Shown: positions 11,662-22,657, numbered from the stretch's first letter. The stretch: DNA of 60,000 nt from Membranipora membranacea (GCA_914767715.1 OU612067.1:10356001-10416000); one strand, 5' to 3'. A program made the numbers and translations. Notes: generated by a model not told the origin, from the sequence alone.

Positions 11662-11853
11662 TGCGCCATGTAATACTTATGTGACAAGTATAATAACTAA
11701 TATTGAAGAGAGAATAATTGTATGACTTCTCACCTTGAGATATTAGACGTAAAGGGCTGAGGCACACGTTTTGAGGTTCCGGAGTTCTGACGTAGTTCCA
11801 GTTATATGTCTGAGATATATGGGTCAGCCAATGATATAAGAGTTTAGATTGTT
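11662..11853 (-). repeat. dispersed repeat, inverted copy of 21232-21410
   Basis: About 180 bp match the reverse complement of 21232-21410 with scattered differences, including TCTTATATCATTGGCTGACC and CTAATATCTCAAGGTGAGAA. Similarity stops sharply on both sides. The copies lie outside the inverted satellite arms, one on each side of the 12-21 kb region. Confidence 0.7.
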
Positions 11854-12475
11854 CAAATCTCACAAATGCCACCAGAAGGAGAATTCTTGTTCCACATATT
11901 AAGGAAAGCATGTGCTGTAGGTATGTTTCGTCGTGCAAAACAATTTAAAAAACTAGCATTACCAGTATTCGGAAGCAACTCATATTCCTCAAAATTCACC
12001 AAACCACGTCGTCAAAGCTTTAACTTTACATCACTTTGTATGGCCAAGTTCTGAATTCCACATAGAGGACGGCTTCCCTAAGGCAATGCCGTTCATGGTC
12101 GGGGGAAGTTGGCATTCCTATACTTAAAATAATAATCCTAGAAATGCCGCGATCATAAATGCCACAAAACTTCAGGGGTGTTGAATGTGGATGGTAAACA
12201 CTCAGGTTGTCGATTGAGTTTATGATGAATGGCCAATTGGCGATGTCATTATAATATGTGCAAATTACAATGGCTGTCCATTCCATGCCACCTATGAGGT
12301 AGACAGCCTGAGTATCGTTGTCCTATAATGTTGCAGAACTCCCCCCCCCACAATTATTTTCAGTGAATACAGCCATAGAATATAGCGCCAACAAACATGT
12401 AACAATTGAGGTATATTTTTATATATTATATGAGAATAAGGAGTCCTCCCTATGCTCCCTCCATGCTTTTTTTAA

Positions 12476-12545
12476 TCCGGCCTCTCCGGAATTTGAACTC
12501 GGGTTGAGATCAAACACTCCAACCGCTCAGCCGCACTGGGCCGCT
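12476..12545 (-). repeat. tRNA-like segment
   Basis: Minus strand: A box GTGCGGCTGAGCGGTTGGAG (12536-12517), as in Leu/Ser-type tRNAs, and B box GAGTTCAAATTCC (12500-12488). Probably a SINE head; no terminal repeats or T-run were found around it. Confidence 0.4.
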
Positions 12546-12714
12546 GAAGCTTGCAAATTAGCTTGGTATCAAATAATTCTTGACATCTTCTAATATAATT
12601 ACTATACTATTCCACTGTATTTATTTGAGACTGTGTGTTTAAATTCGGGTTTGGTGTATTTTAAAGAATGCCTGACTGCTTTCCAATTATATTTTCCATT
12701 ATGCCTTCTTGTAG

Positions 12715-13323
12715 GTGTTCAATGAGTTAAAGAAAATTGCCAATCTCAATGTTCAAAGCATCATCATCGATTTTGAGAAAGGTACACAATTAAATTGTTC
12801 GTGAAAGAATATCAAAACACACCTGACCGAGCTGTAAATCTTCTCATTTGTCTGTTTAGGGATCTGGACTGCTGCTTCAGCAGCGTTTCAAGGAGTACAT
12901 ATAGTCGGATGTAAAATTTGAAATACAAACTGTAAATTTTAATTCACAAGATGTCAATAATGAAGCCTCGTTTTGGGGTTTGTTAATTGAGGGCAACTTC
13001 TTCATTTTTTCTTGGTACATATACGCTTTTATTGGCAATCTACAATCATCTTTATGAATGTTTTTCACGCAGTGACAGAACAATTAACATGGTAGTGTTT
13101 TGCAATGTTGTGTTTGTTCTGTGTAGAATTTCCTTGACCAATCCTCCGATTTGTATCAAACAAAAGACATTTATTGCCTTGTTCACAGTTGTATCATAAA
13201 AAATCTTCTCATTTGTCTGTTTAGGGATCTGGACTGCTGCTTCAGCAGCGTTTCAAGGAGTACATATAGTCGGATGTAATTTCCATTTCCGGAAATGCAT
13301 CTGGCGCAGGGTGCAAAAGCTTG
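12715..13323 (+). pseudogene. MULE transposase-domain exons
   Basis: Exon 12715-12781 (after TTGTAG, before GTACAC) encodes VFNELKKIANLNVQSIIIDF, the segment around a catalytic Asp of the MULE domain. The next exon occurs twice, starting at 12860 and at 13225 after the same acceptor TGTCTGTTTAG: it encodes IWTAASAAFQGVHIVGC. Only the second copy continues into NFHFRKCIWRRVQKLG, the conserved MULE FHF-x-Q/K segment, to a GTAAGA donor at 13324. Phases agree (0-1, 1-1). No further MULE exons follow, so the gene is incomplete. Confidence 0.6.
12837..12914 (+). repeat. direct duplication, copy 1 (copy 2 at 13202-13279)
   Basis: About 77 bp covering the polypyrimidine tract, acceptor and 5' half of a MULE exon are repeated without visible differences 365 bp downstream. 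Sequence diverges at once on both sides (GTAAAATTTG against GTAATTTCCA). Confidence 0.85.
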
Positions 13324-13333
13324 GTAAGAAGTC

Positions 13334-14002
13334 AACGTCAACATTGAAGATTGCCGTAAAGCTATTCTCGAGGCCCAAGAGAGAGATAATCTGACCAAAG
13401 CCGTCATTCCCCAAGTTGATGAGTTCATGGGTATGCTCAATGCCACATATCTCTCTAACAGCCCAATAACCCACCGCTTCAAAACCCCTATGGAGACTGA
13501 CACAGTTCCAGTCATCTCCAATGTAAGATCTATACCTGTTGACTCTGTGACCCAGGCCCCTGCGACCCTGGTAACTCACACAGAGTTAGTTACATCCAAC
13601 CCGTTATCTTTACCAGCTATAGACGTTCCAACTATTTCCAAAACCGTGGGTAACCAGGCTAATGTTCCCTTCCGTGACCCTAAGAAAGGTAACAAACCAA
13701 CTGGTGCTTGGTGTGCATCACCACCCAGTGGTGCGCCTACAGTAACCGATATGGAAGTTGATCAAACACCAGACGATACCCAAACTTTGATCATCAGTTA
13801 CTCCAGTAGCGACCTGTCCTTGTTTGTTGGTGATCAAGTTAAAGATGAGCCCAAAGTTGAAATCCCCGAAAGCTCACGCCCAAGAGCAAACTCTGGTTCT
13901 TCCAGACCTGGCAAATTTGACATGGTCAAACAAAGGTTATTAAAAGCAAAATCAACTCTCTCCTCCCTAACCAAGCCAAAACTCAAAGAGGGAGATGATT
14001 GA
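13334..14002 (+). CDS. hypothetical ORF, 223 codons
   Basis: Open from just after a TAA near 13327 to TGA at 14000-14002; the first ATG is at 13427, leaving 191 aa. The part before the ATG (IEDCRKAILEAQERDNLTKA) looks coding, so the frame may continue from an upstream exon. Composition is protein-like: an amphipathic start, then Ser/Thr/Pro-rich disorder, an acidic stretch with SSSDLSLFVGD and VKDEPKVE (a SUMO-site-like motif) and a basic C-terminus RLLKAKSTLSSLTKPKLK. I recognise no family. It begins within bases of the MULE exon donor at 13324 but in another frame. It could be a retroelement gag fragment or a host exon. Confidence 0.4.
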   Translation, partial: NVNIEDCRKAILEAQERDNLTKAVIPQVDEFMGMLNATYLSNSPITHRFKTPMETDTVPVISNVRSIPVDSVTQAPATLVTHTELVTSNPLSLPAIDVPTISKTVGNQANVPFRDPKKGNKPTGAWCASPPSGAPTVTDMEVDQTPDDTQTLIISYSSSDLSLFVGDQVKDEPKVEIPESSRPRANSGSSRPGKFDMVKQRLLKAKSTLSSLTKPKLKEGDD

Positions 14003-14090
14003 ACTGAATAACAATAGTAATAATAAATTACTATGGTGATTGAATTATAACAATAGTAATAATAAATTACTATGGTGATTGAATTTTAAT
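14003..14090 (+). repeat. tandem duplication, about 42 bp twice
   Basis: AACAATAGTAATAATAAATT followed by ACTATGGTGATTGAATT occurs twice in a row directly after the stop codon of the preceding ORF. Confidence 0.8.
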
Positions 14091-14439
14091 GTATGGTTTT
14101 TAGAAGAAATGTTGAATTTTAAACCATGTTATATCGCGCATTATAGCTTGATAGTGTCCCTTGCTACATTAATTATAATCAATTCCATATGTACCTATTC
14201 CATGTTCCTTACCAGCTATTTGATTATAAGTAGTACCAGATTCATCATCTTTACCAGTTGTTTGAAATTTAAACCTTGATGCATCACATCCTTCATATTC
14301 ATTGTCTTTACCGGGTGTGTGATTAATACTAATGATGAATTCCAAGTGCCTGGTTAGCTCGCCGGTTCAATAACTTACGGAGCTAGTTATACTTGATCTG
14401 CTATAACAATTCCGATATCACAGTGAGACGGTTCGGTCC

Positions 14440-15460
14440 CAAAACGGCCCGCGGCCCAAAACGGCCCGAGGCCCAAAACGGCCCGCGGCCCAAAACGGCC
14501 CAGCATTATTTATGAGTTCTCAAAGTCCCAAAACCTCTAAAAATTGAGTTAAGTCAACAAACTTAAGTTTTTGGGAAAAAACTTCTCCAAGTCCCAAAAC
14601 CTGTAAAAAATGAGTTAAGTCAACGAACTTAAGTTTTTGGGAAAAAACTTAAGTTTTCAAACTTTTCGAAAAAACGGCCCATCTTGGTTTTTGAGTTCTC
14701 CAAGTCCCAAAACCTGTAAAAAATGAGTTAAGTCAACGAACTTAAGTTTTTGGGAAAAAACTTAAGTTTTCAAACTTTTCGAAAAAACGGCCCATCTTGG
14801 TATTTGAGTTCTCCAAGTCCCAAAACCTCTAAAAAATGAGTTAAGTCAACGAACTTGAGTTCTTTGGGAAAAAACTTAAGTATTCAAACTTTTCGAAAAA
14901 ACGGCCCATCTTGGTTTTTGAGTTTTCCAAGTCCCAAAACCTCTAAAAAATGAGTTAAGTCAACGAACTTCAGTTTTTGGGAAAAATTTAAGTTTTTGAA
15001 CTTAAGTTTTCAAACTTTTCGAAAAAACGGCCCATCTTGGTGTTTGAGTTCTCCAAGTCCCAAAACCTCTAAAAAATGAGTTAAGTCAACGAACTTGAGT
15101 GTTTCGAGAAAAAACTTAAGTTTTTGGGAAAAAACCTAAGTTTTTGAACTTAAGTTTCAAACTTTTCGAAAAAACGGCCCATCTTGTTTTTTGAGTTCTC
15201 CAAGTCCCAAAACCTCTAAAAAATGAGTTAAGTCAACAAACTTAAGATTTTTAGAAAACAAATTTGATTTTCAAACTTTCCGCAAAAAACGGCCCAGCAT
15301 GATTTTTGAGTTCTCCAAGACCCAAAACCTCTTAAAATCGAGTTAAGTCAACGAACTTAATTTTTTGTGATAAAAAAATTTTGAAACTTTTCAAGAAAAT
15401 GGCCCAGCATGATTTTTGAGTTCTTCAAGTCTTGAAACCTCTGTAAAACAACAAGTCAAC
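14440..15460 (+). repeat. left arm: GC-rich tip plus about eight ~120-bp units
   Basis: Tip: GGCCCGCGGCCCAAAAC repeats to 14500. Then units containing GAGTTCTCCAAGTCCCAAAA, CCTCTAAAAAATGAGTTAAG, AACTTAAGTTTTTGGGAAAA and AAACTTTTCGAAAAAACGGC, each ending in the GGCCCATCTTGG box. Confidence 0.9.
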
Positions 15461-15467
15461 AACATGT

Positions 15468-16335
15468 CTAACTTACGTGCAGAATGTGTTTGTTTTCGTT
15501 TAAATAATCATATTCCGTTTCTTCCATCGTAATTGCAGATATGCCTAGCTCATCAGCCTGATATGCACTGAACCGTAGTAGGTCTTTGAGGTTTTTCGTA
15601 CGATTAAATTTATCAAAGGCTGAAAAAGTTGACCTATTTATTTTAAGAAAACGTTTATTCCTAATCCTGGTGGCCTCTCCCACCTTCACCAGCTGCACCT
15701 GTCTCAAGGACCCCTTGGCCTCTAAAGCAAGCCTTGCCATGAGCTTCCATGTGTTTGATTTTGCTTTGGTCAGGTCATTCAGCCGTTTGTGGTAGCCTAT
15801 GGAAGAATAATACAACCAAATGACAGCATACAAATTGGCAGTTAATCACAAAATTATTAATACCAACACACCGGCAGATTGTCAGGCCCTCAGTTACTTC
15901 AGCATTGTTAGAAAAGATGCTAAATATTATTATTGTGTTGATCTGAAAGGTGTTCAGTAAAAAATAAACAAACCAAATCATTTTTTGGAAAGAGAAATAA
16001 AACATTGTAGATAAATACGCAACACGCATTGTAAACATGCGTTGCATTCCTGTTGATGTTCCTTGGATTTTCCCTACCTTCCAAGTCATTATTGGTACGT
16101 ATCTTTCGACCAAATACTGAAACCTCTGTTAGCTTCCATCTCCTTGTCCAATCATTTTCCTAATACAACAACAATTCTTTGGCAGGGGCTGACTTTGCCA
16201 TTTCTCTTAGCCAACCTAGTGCTGGAACCACTCCCTCAGGTGGAAATAGCGCTAGTCCCATTACCATCTGGAGTAATTGTTTGGTCTCGCTATCCTGGCA
16301 ATATTTCCTGTACCATCATGTGTTTCAAAATATAG
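15468..16335 (-). pseudogene. MULE-type transposase, C-terminal exons
   Basis: Two minus-strand exons. 16335-16078 encodes the post-catalytic helices (MVMGLALFPPEGVVPALGWL) and ends in RTNNDLEG at a GTAGGG donor; 15796-15468 starts after CCATAG and completes the conserved motif as GYHKRLN, with phase agreement. The rest matches the usual tail (LRQVQLVKVGEATRIRNKRF). An in-frame TAG lies at about 16180, before ENDWTRRW, so the copy is broken. The N-terminal half and FLYWCH finger were not found to the right. Confidence 0.65.
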
Positions 16336-18097
16336 GGGATGTTTAGTTTTAAGCGTGACCAGTTATAACATAATCCGGGCTAGGTATTTGATTGATTTTG
16401 TACCTGTTTATAACTGCTTTATAACTGGCACAGGCTTATCTATGACCAGAGCAGCATAGATTAGGCCCAGCGACTTAACATATAGGTTACAAGCCTTTAA
16501 GCTTTTGGAAAACTGCATTCTACGATCAGTAATTAGATTTTGGCGTCGTATTTAAATGGGACTACTGGATCATACACCAACACTAAGTACCAACATTTCC
16601 AGTCGATGAAGCTGATAGGGTGCTACCATAGATATAAAAACTGTTTTTATGTCTATAGGTGCTACATATAATACTTATATTATTTTAATATGATGTTGAT
16701 TCAAAAAGAGATAAACCTTGCCGTCTATCATAAAAACATAACCCCCTTGTGAAGGCATTTTTATTTTAAAGTACAGTTAAATGTAACAGAAATGATAATT
16801 TATGTGAAGTTCATCAGAGGCATAGTCGACCAGATGTAATATTTCCTGAAACCTGAACACCAACCGCTCAGCCCAAACCCAAACCTATAACCTAAACCAA
16901 TAATTAATTAGATAGAACGCATGTATGGTGTGTATACAATACATGATGGGCTTTTAGAAAGATACTGAATAGTACCCATGCCTAATTTCACAATAAATGC
17001 TTGTGGCCCACTTGGTATAAGTGAAACAGAAATGGAAAGATCCTGGTCTTCATAGACAGATATATATCACACATTGAATTTCATTGAATCAAATAATATA
17101 CTTTAAAAAATGCTAAAATATTGAAAACTAATCAAATCAAATATGTATTTGATGATTGTAGTTGTTGTTAATTTAGGATTTGGCCTCTTATATAGTGAGT
17201 CTATTAAGATTACAGGCTAAGAGAGACCAGAGTCCTTAAGTGATTTATTTTGCCTTACTTTGAACCTGATTACCTAAACAGCAGTGTACACAGTGTGCAA
17301 AGGTAATTATCGTTCCTCTCACAGCTAAGAATTTTGGAAAAAATCAAAAGCAGTGCAGAAAACAACTCTGAAATTTGCTAGTAATAAAATTATCTATATA
17401 GCTGTAGACTGATTTCAAGAGTGGCGCCATCTGACAAAAATTCAAAGTTTTGTAGACTGGCAAATCTCAATTTTAAGACCGGTTTTCCAACACTCTAGAG
17501 ATCAACAAATGTGCATGGTGGAACACTCAGGAAAGAAGAATCACAGCTTGAGTGAGTAGGCATTCCTAAACCGTCAGCATCTTAAACTTCCCAGTCATTT
17601 GCACTTATATGTACTTGACACAATGGTTTGTACAAATAAGTATATGAATCAGCTCACGAGTTTGCAGCCTTTTAATTTGAGCAACAATACATGACATATA
17701 TGACATGACATATACAACTTGGTTGGACCTTTTGGTGTGGATGAAAGCCAGATTACAAGGCTTAGCGCTTTACCACATCACTTCATTTCGATTTTAAATA
17801 TTACCATGTGATAGAACATCTTATATCATGTGCCAACATTTATATTATGGACATTGATACGTAATTAGTTTAGTTTAGTTTAGTACCATTTTTACCCAGA
17901 GCAACCCGGGATCAATTTTTTTTACCACATGGCAATTTCGGATCTGATAACAAAAGCAAACTAAACTAACTCCTTGTATATAATCCTTTAACCTTCCACA
18001 TCTTTGACACTTGCATTTCAAATACAAAAATTTAGTTGACGGTTTTAGAACTTATGTGTGGATTGTCTACGCAGTAAAGACACTAATTTTCCACCAC
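16336..18097. other. no gene recognised
   Basis: AT-rich sequence inside the inverted-repeat structure. No exon with family features; a short TAGTT repeat at 17869-17883. Confidence 0.4.
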
Positions 18098-18346
18098 TCA
18101 CCTTCTCAGAGCAGAAATAGAGTCATAAGTATCTTGTGTAAACACGCATGACTTACAAAGAAAAGTGATATCAGCTCCTCTAAAATAGTCGTGCTGAGCA
18201 TTTGACATGTTACACGTGACATGCAACCAATAACGGCAATTATCACACTTTATTTGTCTGCTGACATGGTTAGAGTTGCACTGACGGATTTGAGGAGGGT
18301 CAGACATTTGGTGAAAAGATGAGGACACTGATAGGAAACTTTTCAA
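18098..18346 (-). pseudogene. PHD-type zinc finger fragment
   Basis: The 82-codon frame holds CDNCRYWLHVTCN and, 19 residues later, FLCKSC, the second half of a PHD-like Cys4-His-Cys3 finger, preceded by one further Cys (QCNSNHVSRQ). Such fingers head ORF1 or ORF2 of several non-LTR retrotransposons and also occur in chromatin proteins. A LINE fragment lies about 430 bp away on the same strand, so a retroelement origin is more likely. Confidence 0.45.
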
Positions 18347-18530
18347 GATAACTGAACTTTAGATCATGAATGCACAACAGGAAATTATAGTCAAGTTCTT
18401 CCTTTATTAATCTGTTAATCACTATGGTTCGTTGCGTCAACGTCACGTCAATTCTAGTACCTTTTGGATTAAAAGAATAGCATTAAGTCAAATTGAGCTC
18501 ATATAGATACCCATATAACTCAATATGTGA

Positions 18531-18616
18531 CCATGGCTGTGTGTATGAATGGATAGCTTTGTATACTGTGATGCGGGAGGCCCATGTTCAAATCCCAACA
18601 ATGGTAGACCTTTTTT
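18531..18616 (+). repeat. tRNA-like pol III unit
   Basis: B box TGTTCAAATCCC at 18585-18596, an A-box-like GAATGGATAGC upstream, acceptor-like ends CCATGG/CAATGG, and a T6 terminator at 18611-18616. Probably a SINE head or tRNA pseudogene. Confidence 0.45.
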
Positions 18617-18734
18617 ACGTTTTATCATCATGGTAATCGTTAGCATCATTGAATCGTGAGTTGTCAACACATTCAATGCCCCCCCGCCCCTTCTACGCAT
18701 GGAACCATAATGAATATATTATATGTTCATCAGC

Positions 18735-19190
18735 GCAGTTCTATGCTTGAAAGTTATTTTGTCCACTAGTATCAACTAGACGTGGTATGCCAGCTCTGCT
18801 TAGCCTCTCAGTGTAGGACGTGATTGTTGGGTAGATAACCGGAAGACAGAGGCTTTGGTGGTGTCCTAGTCGATCCTTGGCAATCTGGGTGGTGTATGTA
18901 AACCATGATGGGCATACATATGTTAAAATAGGTAAAATTCTTGCCAGAAAAAATTTTACAAGTAAATCTGATCTTATGCCATGTCGCTTTAATATTAATA
19001 ACCCATAAACTGCTACTCAATACACTGTAATCCACATTTTCAGTGAAGTGTAGGTGGTTATTCATTGGAACACCCAGTAATTGAGCCGATGGTGATTGCT
19101 CGATTACCCCGTTAGTGGCAAATAAGTGATGCATTTTTTTATGGAAAATTTGTATGGAAACTGGATATGACATGGAAATCACCATTATAC
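18735..19190 (-). pseudogene. non-LTR retrotransposon (LINE) 3' end of the RT ORF
   Basis: One frame gives SAQLLGVPMNNHLHFTENVD, the LLGV...L.F..HV motif after the RT domain. After a frameshift near 18880 another frame gives LGHHQSLCLPVIYPTITSY followed by TERLSRAGIPRL, the SYxERL...LP.L ending typical of LINE polyproteins. 5'-truncated and frameshifted. Confidence 0.65.
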
Positions 19191-19424
19191 AGAGTTGTCC
19201 TGACTCACAAAATGTGAGGAGAACTTCTTCAAAGCAATAAATCGGATGAGAAGTTAATTACTAGGAAACATCAAACATAAACTTCATAGTAAACCAGACA
19301 TGACTCTAGGCAAATTGATTGTCTTGCTAACAATGGGGTAATCTTCGATTTGCTATACACAATCCAGTTTCCGAAATTCAATGTCAATTGTTACGCTAGT
19401 TTTTTATCAGATTATACTATGACT

Positions 19425-21086
19425 AGGCGAACTCAAAAATCATACTTGGTCGTTTTTTTGGAAAAATCATTTAAAATAAAATCTTTCCTCAAAACACTTT
19501 GTTTGTTGACTTCACTTGTTTTTTTAGAGGTTTTGGGACTTGAAGAACTCAAAAACCAAGATGGACGGTTTTTTTGAAAAATTTTAAAACTTGATTTTTT
19601 TTCACAAGAACTAAAGTTTGTTGACATAACTCATTTTTTAGAGGTTTTGGGGCTTGGAAAACTCAAAAACCAAGATAGGCCATTTTTTTGAAAAATTTGA
19701 AAACTTAAGTTTTTTCCACAAAAACTTAAGTTTTTTCCCTAAAACTTAATTTCGTTGACTTAACTCACTTTTTAGAGGTTTTGGGACTTGGAGAACACAA
19801 AAACCAAGATGGGCAGTTTTTTCGAAAAGTTTGGAAACTTATGTTTTTTCCCAAAAACTTAAGTTTTTTCCCTAAAACTTAAGTTCATTGACTTAACTCA
19901 GTTTGTAGAGGTTTTGGGACTTGGAGAACACAAAAACCAAGATGGGCCGTTTTTTCAAAAAGTTTGGAAACTTATGTTTTTTCCCAAAAACTTAAGTTTT
20001 TTCCCTAAAACTTAAGTTCGTTGACTTAACTCACTTTTTAGAGGTTTTGGGACTTGTAGAACTCAAAAACCAAGATGGGCCGTATTTTTGAAAAAATTTA
20101 AAACTAGTGTTTTTTTCACAAAAACTTAAGTTTGTTGACTCAACTCCTTTTTTAGAGGTTTTGGGACTTGGAGAACACAAAAACCAAGATGGGCAGTTTT
20201 TTCGAAAAGTTTGGAAACTTATGTTTTTCCCCAAAAACTTAAGTTTTTTCCCTAAAACTTAAGTTCATTGACTTAACTCAGTTTGTAGAGGTTTTGGGAC
20301 TTGGAGAACACAAAAACCAAGATGGGCCGTTTTTTCGAAAAGTTTGGAAACTTATGTTTTTTCCCAAAAACTTAAGTTTTTTCCCTAAAACTTAAGTTCG
20401 TTGACTTAACTCACTTTTTAGAGGTTTTGGGACTTGTAGAACTCAAAAACCAAGATGGGCCGTATTTTTGAAAAAATTTAAAACTAGTGTTTTTTTCACA
20501 AAAACTTAAGTTCGTTGACTCAACTCCTTTTTTAGAGGTTTTGGGACTTGGAGAACACAAAATCCAAGATGGGCCGTTTTTTCGAAAAGTTTGGAAACTT
20601 ATGTTTTTTCCCAAAAACTTAAGTTTTTTCCCTAAAACTTAAGTTTTTTCCCTAAAACTTAAGTTCCTTGACTTAACTCACTTTTTAGAGGTTTTGGGAC
20701 TTGGAGAACACAAAATCCAAGATGGGCCGTTTTTTCGAAAAGTTTGGAAACTTATGTTTTTTCCCAAAAACTTAAGTTTTTTCCCTAAAACTTAAGTTTT
20801 TTCCCTAAAACTTAAGTTCCTTGACTTAACTCACTTTTTAGAGGTTTCGGGACTTGTAGAACTCAAAAACCAAGATGGGCCATTTTTTTGAAAAATTTGA
20901 AAACTTAAGTTTTTTTCACAAAAACTTAAGTTCGTTGACTTAACTCCTTTTTTAGAGGTTTTGGGACTTGGAGAACTCATAAATCATGCTGGGCCGTTTT
21001 GGGCCGCGGGCCGTTTTGGGCCTCGGGCCGTTTTGGGCCGCGGGCCGTTTTGGGCCTCGGGCCATTTTGGGCCGCGGGCCGTTTTG
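19425..21086 (-). repeat. right arm: about a dozen ~120-bp units plus GC-rich tip
   Basis: Reverse complement of the left arm family: TTTTAGAGGTTTTGGGACTT, ACCAAGATGGGCCGTTTTTT and AAAACTTAAGTTCGTTGACT recur in order. A block of about 380 bp is itself duplicated (compare 20031-20234 with 20411-20614). The tip at 20990-21086 has more GGGCCGCGGGCC units than the left tip. Confidence 0.9.
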
Positions 21087-21231
21087 CACGTTTTCCGTGT
21101 GACGCCAGTCCTTTGTAACCATCCCCATATCTCACTCCCCTGTGTTGATTTCCTTCCCAATACACAATCGAGAAGAAAAGGAGGACATGTGAGAGTTGAA
21201 CAAAGAAGGAAGGCATGTGGGAGTGGAACAG

Positions 21232-21410
21232 TCTAAACTCTTATATCATTGGCTGACCTATATATCTCAGAGATAGAACCGGAACTACGTCAGAACCCTG
21301 GAACCTCAAAACGTGTGCCTCAGCCTTTTACATCTAATATCTCAAGGTGAGAAGTCATACAATTATTCTCTCTTCAATATTAGTTATTATACTTGTCTCA
21401 TAAGTATTAC
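21232..21410 (+). repeat. dispersed repeat, inverted copy of 11662-11853
   Basis: See the partner copy. It begins about 145 bp outside the right tip of the inverted-repeat structure and ends at TCATAAGTATTACA. It contains AAGGTGAGAAG, which resembles a splice donor, so it could derive from a 5' exon. Confidence 0.7.
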
Positions 21411-22261
21411 AATGTTTGTCAGACTATATAAATGTAACTCCGGCTTGCCTATCTGACCAAACAATGTGACGGACATTTCTATTGAATCCTGCATCATCTT
21501 TATCTTTCATTTTTAGAGATTACACAAGCAAAGCTGCAGCTTTATTATTTGTAGTGAGGGAGTTGAAATGTACTTAATATAACCTTTGGAGAGATCCACC
21601 ATTGATTTGTGTTGTGCAAGGTATAAAAGACAGCAGCTTGTCAGTAAGGAAGGAGGTATAAGAGTGCTGGGTAAGAACTCGGGCTACATCCGGGATGCGC
21701 AGGAAGGAGGCATTAATAAGCACGCTGTCTTAAAGAGGACAAGGTAATTAGATAAAACAGAGAAGTTGCACCAGTACTGGACACCTCAATGTATCTCATG
21801 TGAGGTTGAATACATTACATTTACATTTGAAAATTGAACTCATTATTATTCAGAAATAATTATGTGTATCAAAATACAGGAAGTCTTCCATTATCACAAT
21901 CTGGTCTGCATACAATGCTGCAGTTTGCAGTATCAGCTACCCTTCCTACATCTTCCTGTGTCAAGCAAAGACTAAGTTGAAATGCTTAGATCGGAAATGT
22001 GGTACATTTTACTAAAGTGGATAGATTGATAATAAACAGTGAAAAGTTGCAATAGATCTTGAGTTCATAGACCTTCTTCATGCATATCGAGTTAATATGC
22101 CATTTATGAAGCTCACTATTGTGCTTATAACAAATATATATCATTGGTGTCTCAAGACAGACTTCTTTTGGATGGCCTGTTTGGATACTAATTCACTTTG
22201 GTGTAGAGAAATAATACATAATGCTCACCTTGCCTGATAAAAAGCGCTTCACCACCATATT
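21411..22261. other. no gene recognised
   Basis: AT-rich DNA with no recognisable exon on either strand; ends at the target site of gypsy element B. Confidence 0.4.
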
Positions 22262-22425
22262 TGAAGATTATATGTAGGTTAACTCACCAGATGCCGCAGA
22301 TACTGATGAGTGTGTATGAGCTGATTCAGTAGATTGCCATGGCCATGGTCTGTTGTGCATCCGGATGCCATGATATAGTCTCAAAGATAATAATATAATA
22401 ATGTTTTATAGCCTCAAGGTCAACA
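22262..22425 (-). repeat. gypsy B 3' LTR
   Basis: Lies at the 3' end of the minus-strand element. Four differences from the other LTR, all transitions (C/T). Confidence 0.93.
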
Positions 22426-22657
22426 TCCCGTTGCTCCTTTTGAGATGTGTGTATGTAGCTTGAGTGTAGGTAGATATGTATACATCTGAGTATTGGTTGA
22501 GTGATATGGTTGTGATTGCTGTATAAATGATTGTCTACGTACAAGGCCGTCCCCGCCCGAATCTGGTGGGAGAATGTGTCTCAGGGTGAGACCTCCCACT
22601 GAGCTGCATGTTCTAGTGCACGTAATCGGACAAGTAAGAGGGTTCTCTTACTGACCG

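Larger units (their letters stand above)
14440..21086. mobile_element. 6.6 kb inverted-repeat (foldback-like) structure with satellite arms
   Basis: The ends match in inverted orientation: CAAAACGGCCCGCGGCCC alternating with GAGGCCC units, then arrays of about 120-bp units. Left arm about 1.0 kb, right arm about 1.65 kb. Between them lie a MULE C-terminal pseudogene, a PHD-type zinc finger remnant, a tRNA-like unit and a LINE fragment. No target duplication was found next to the tips; outside them a weaker similarity (GTGAGACGG / GTCACACGG) suggests the true tips may lie about 20 bp further out. Foldback elements and some MULEs have such arms (family knowledge); assignment to MULE is inference. 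Confidence 0.6.

Noticed and set aside
11465-11938. 157-codon minus-strand frame
   Set aside because: No family features; overlaps a dispersed repeat and has no supporting splice sites.
17869-17890. TAGTT repeats as telomere-like sequence
   Set aside because: Only three or four units and not a known telomere motif.
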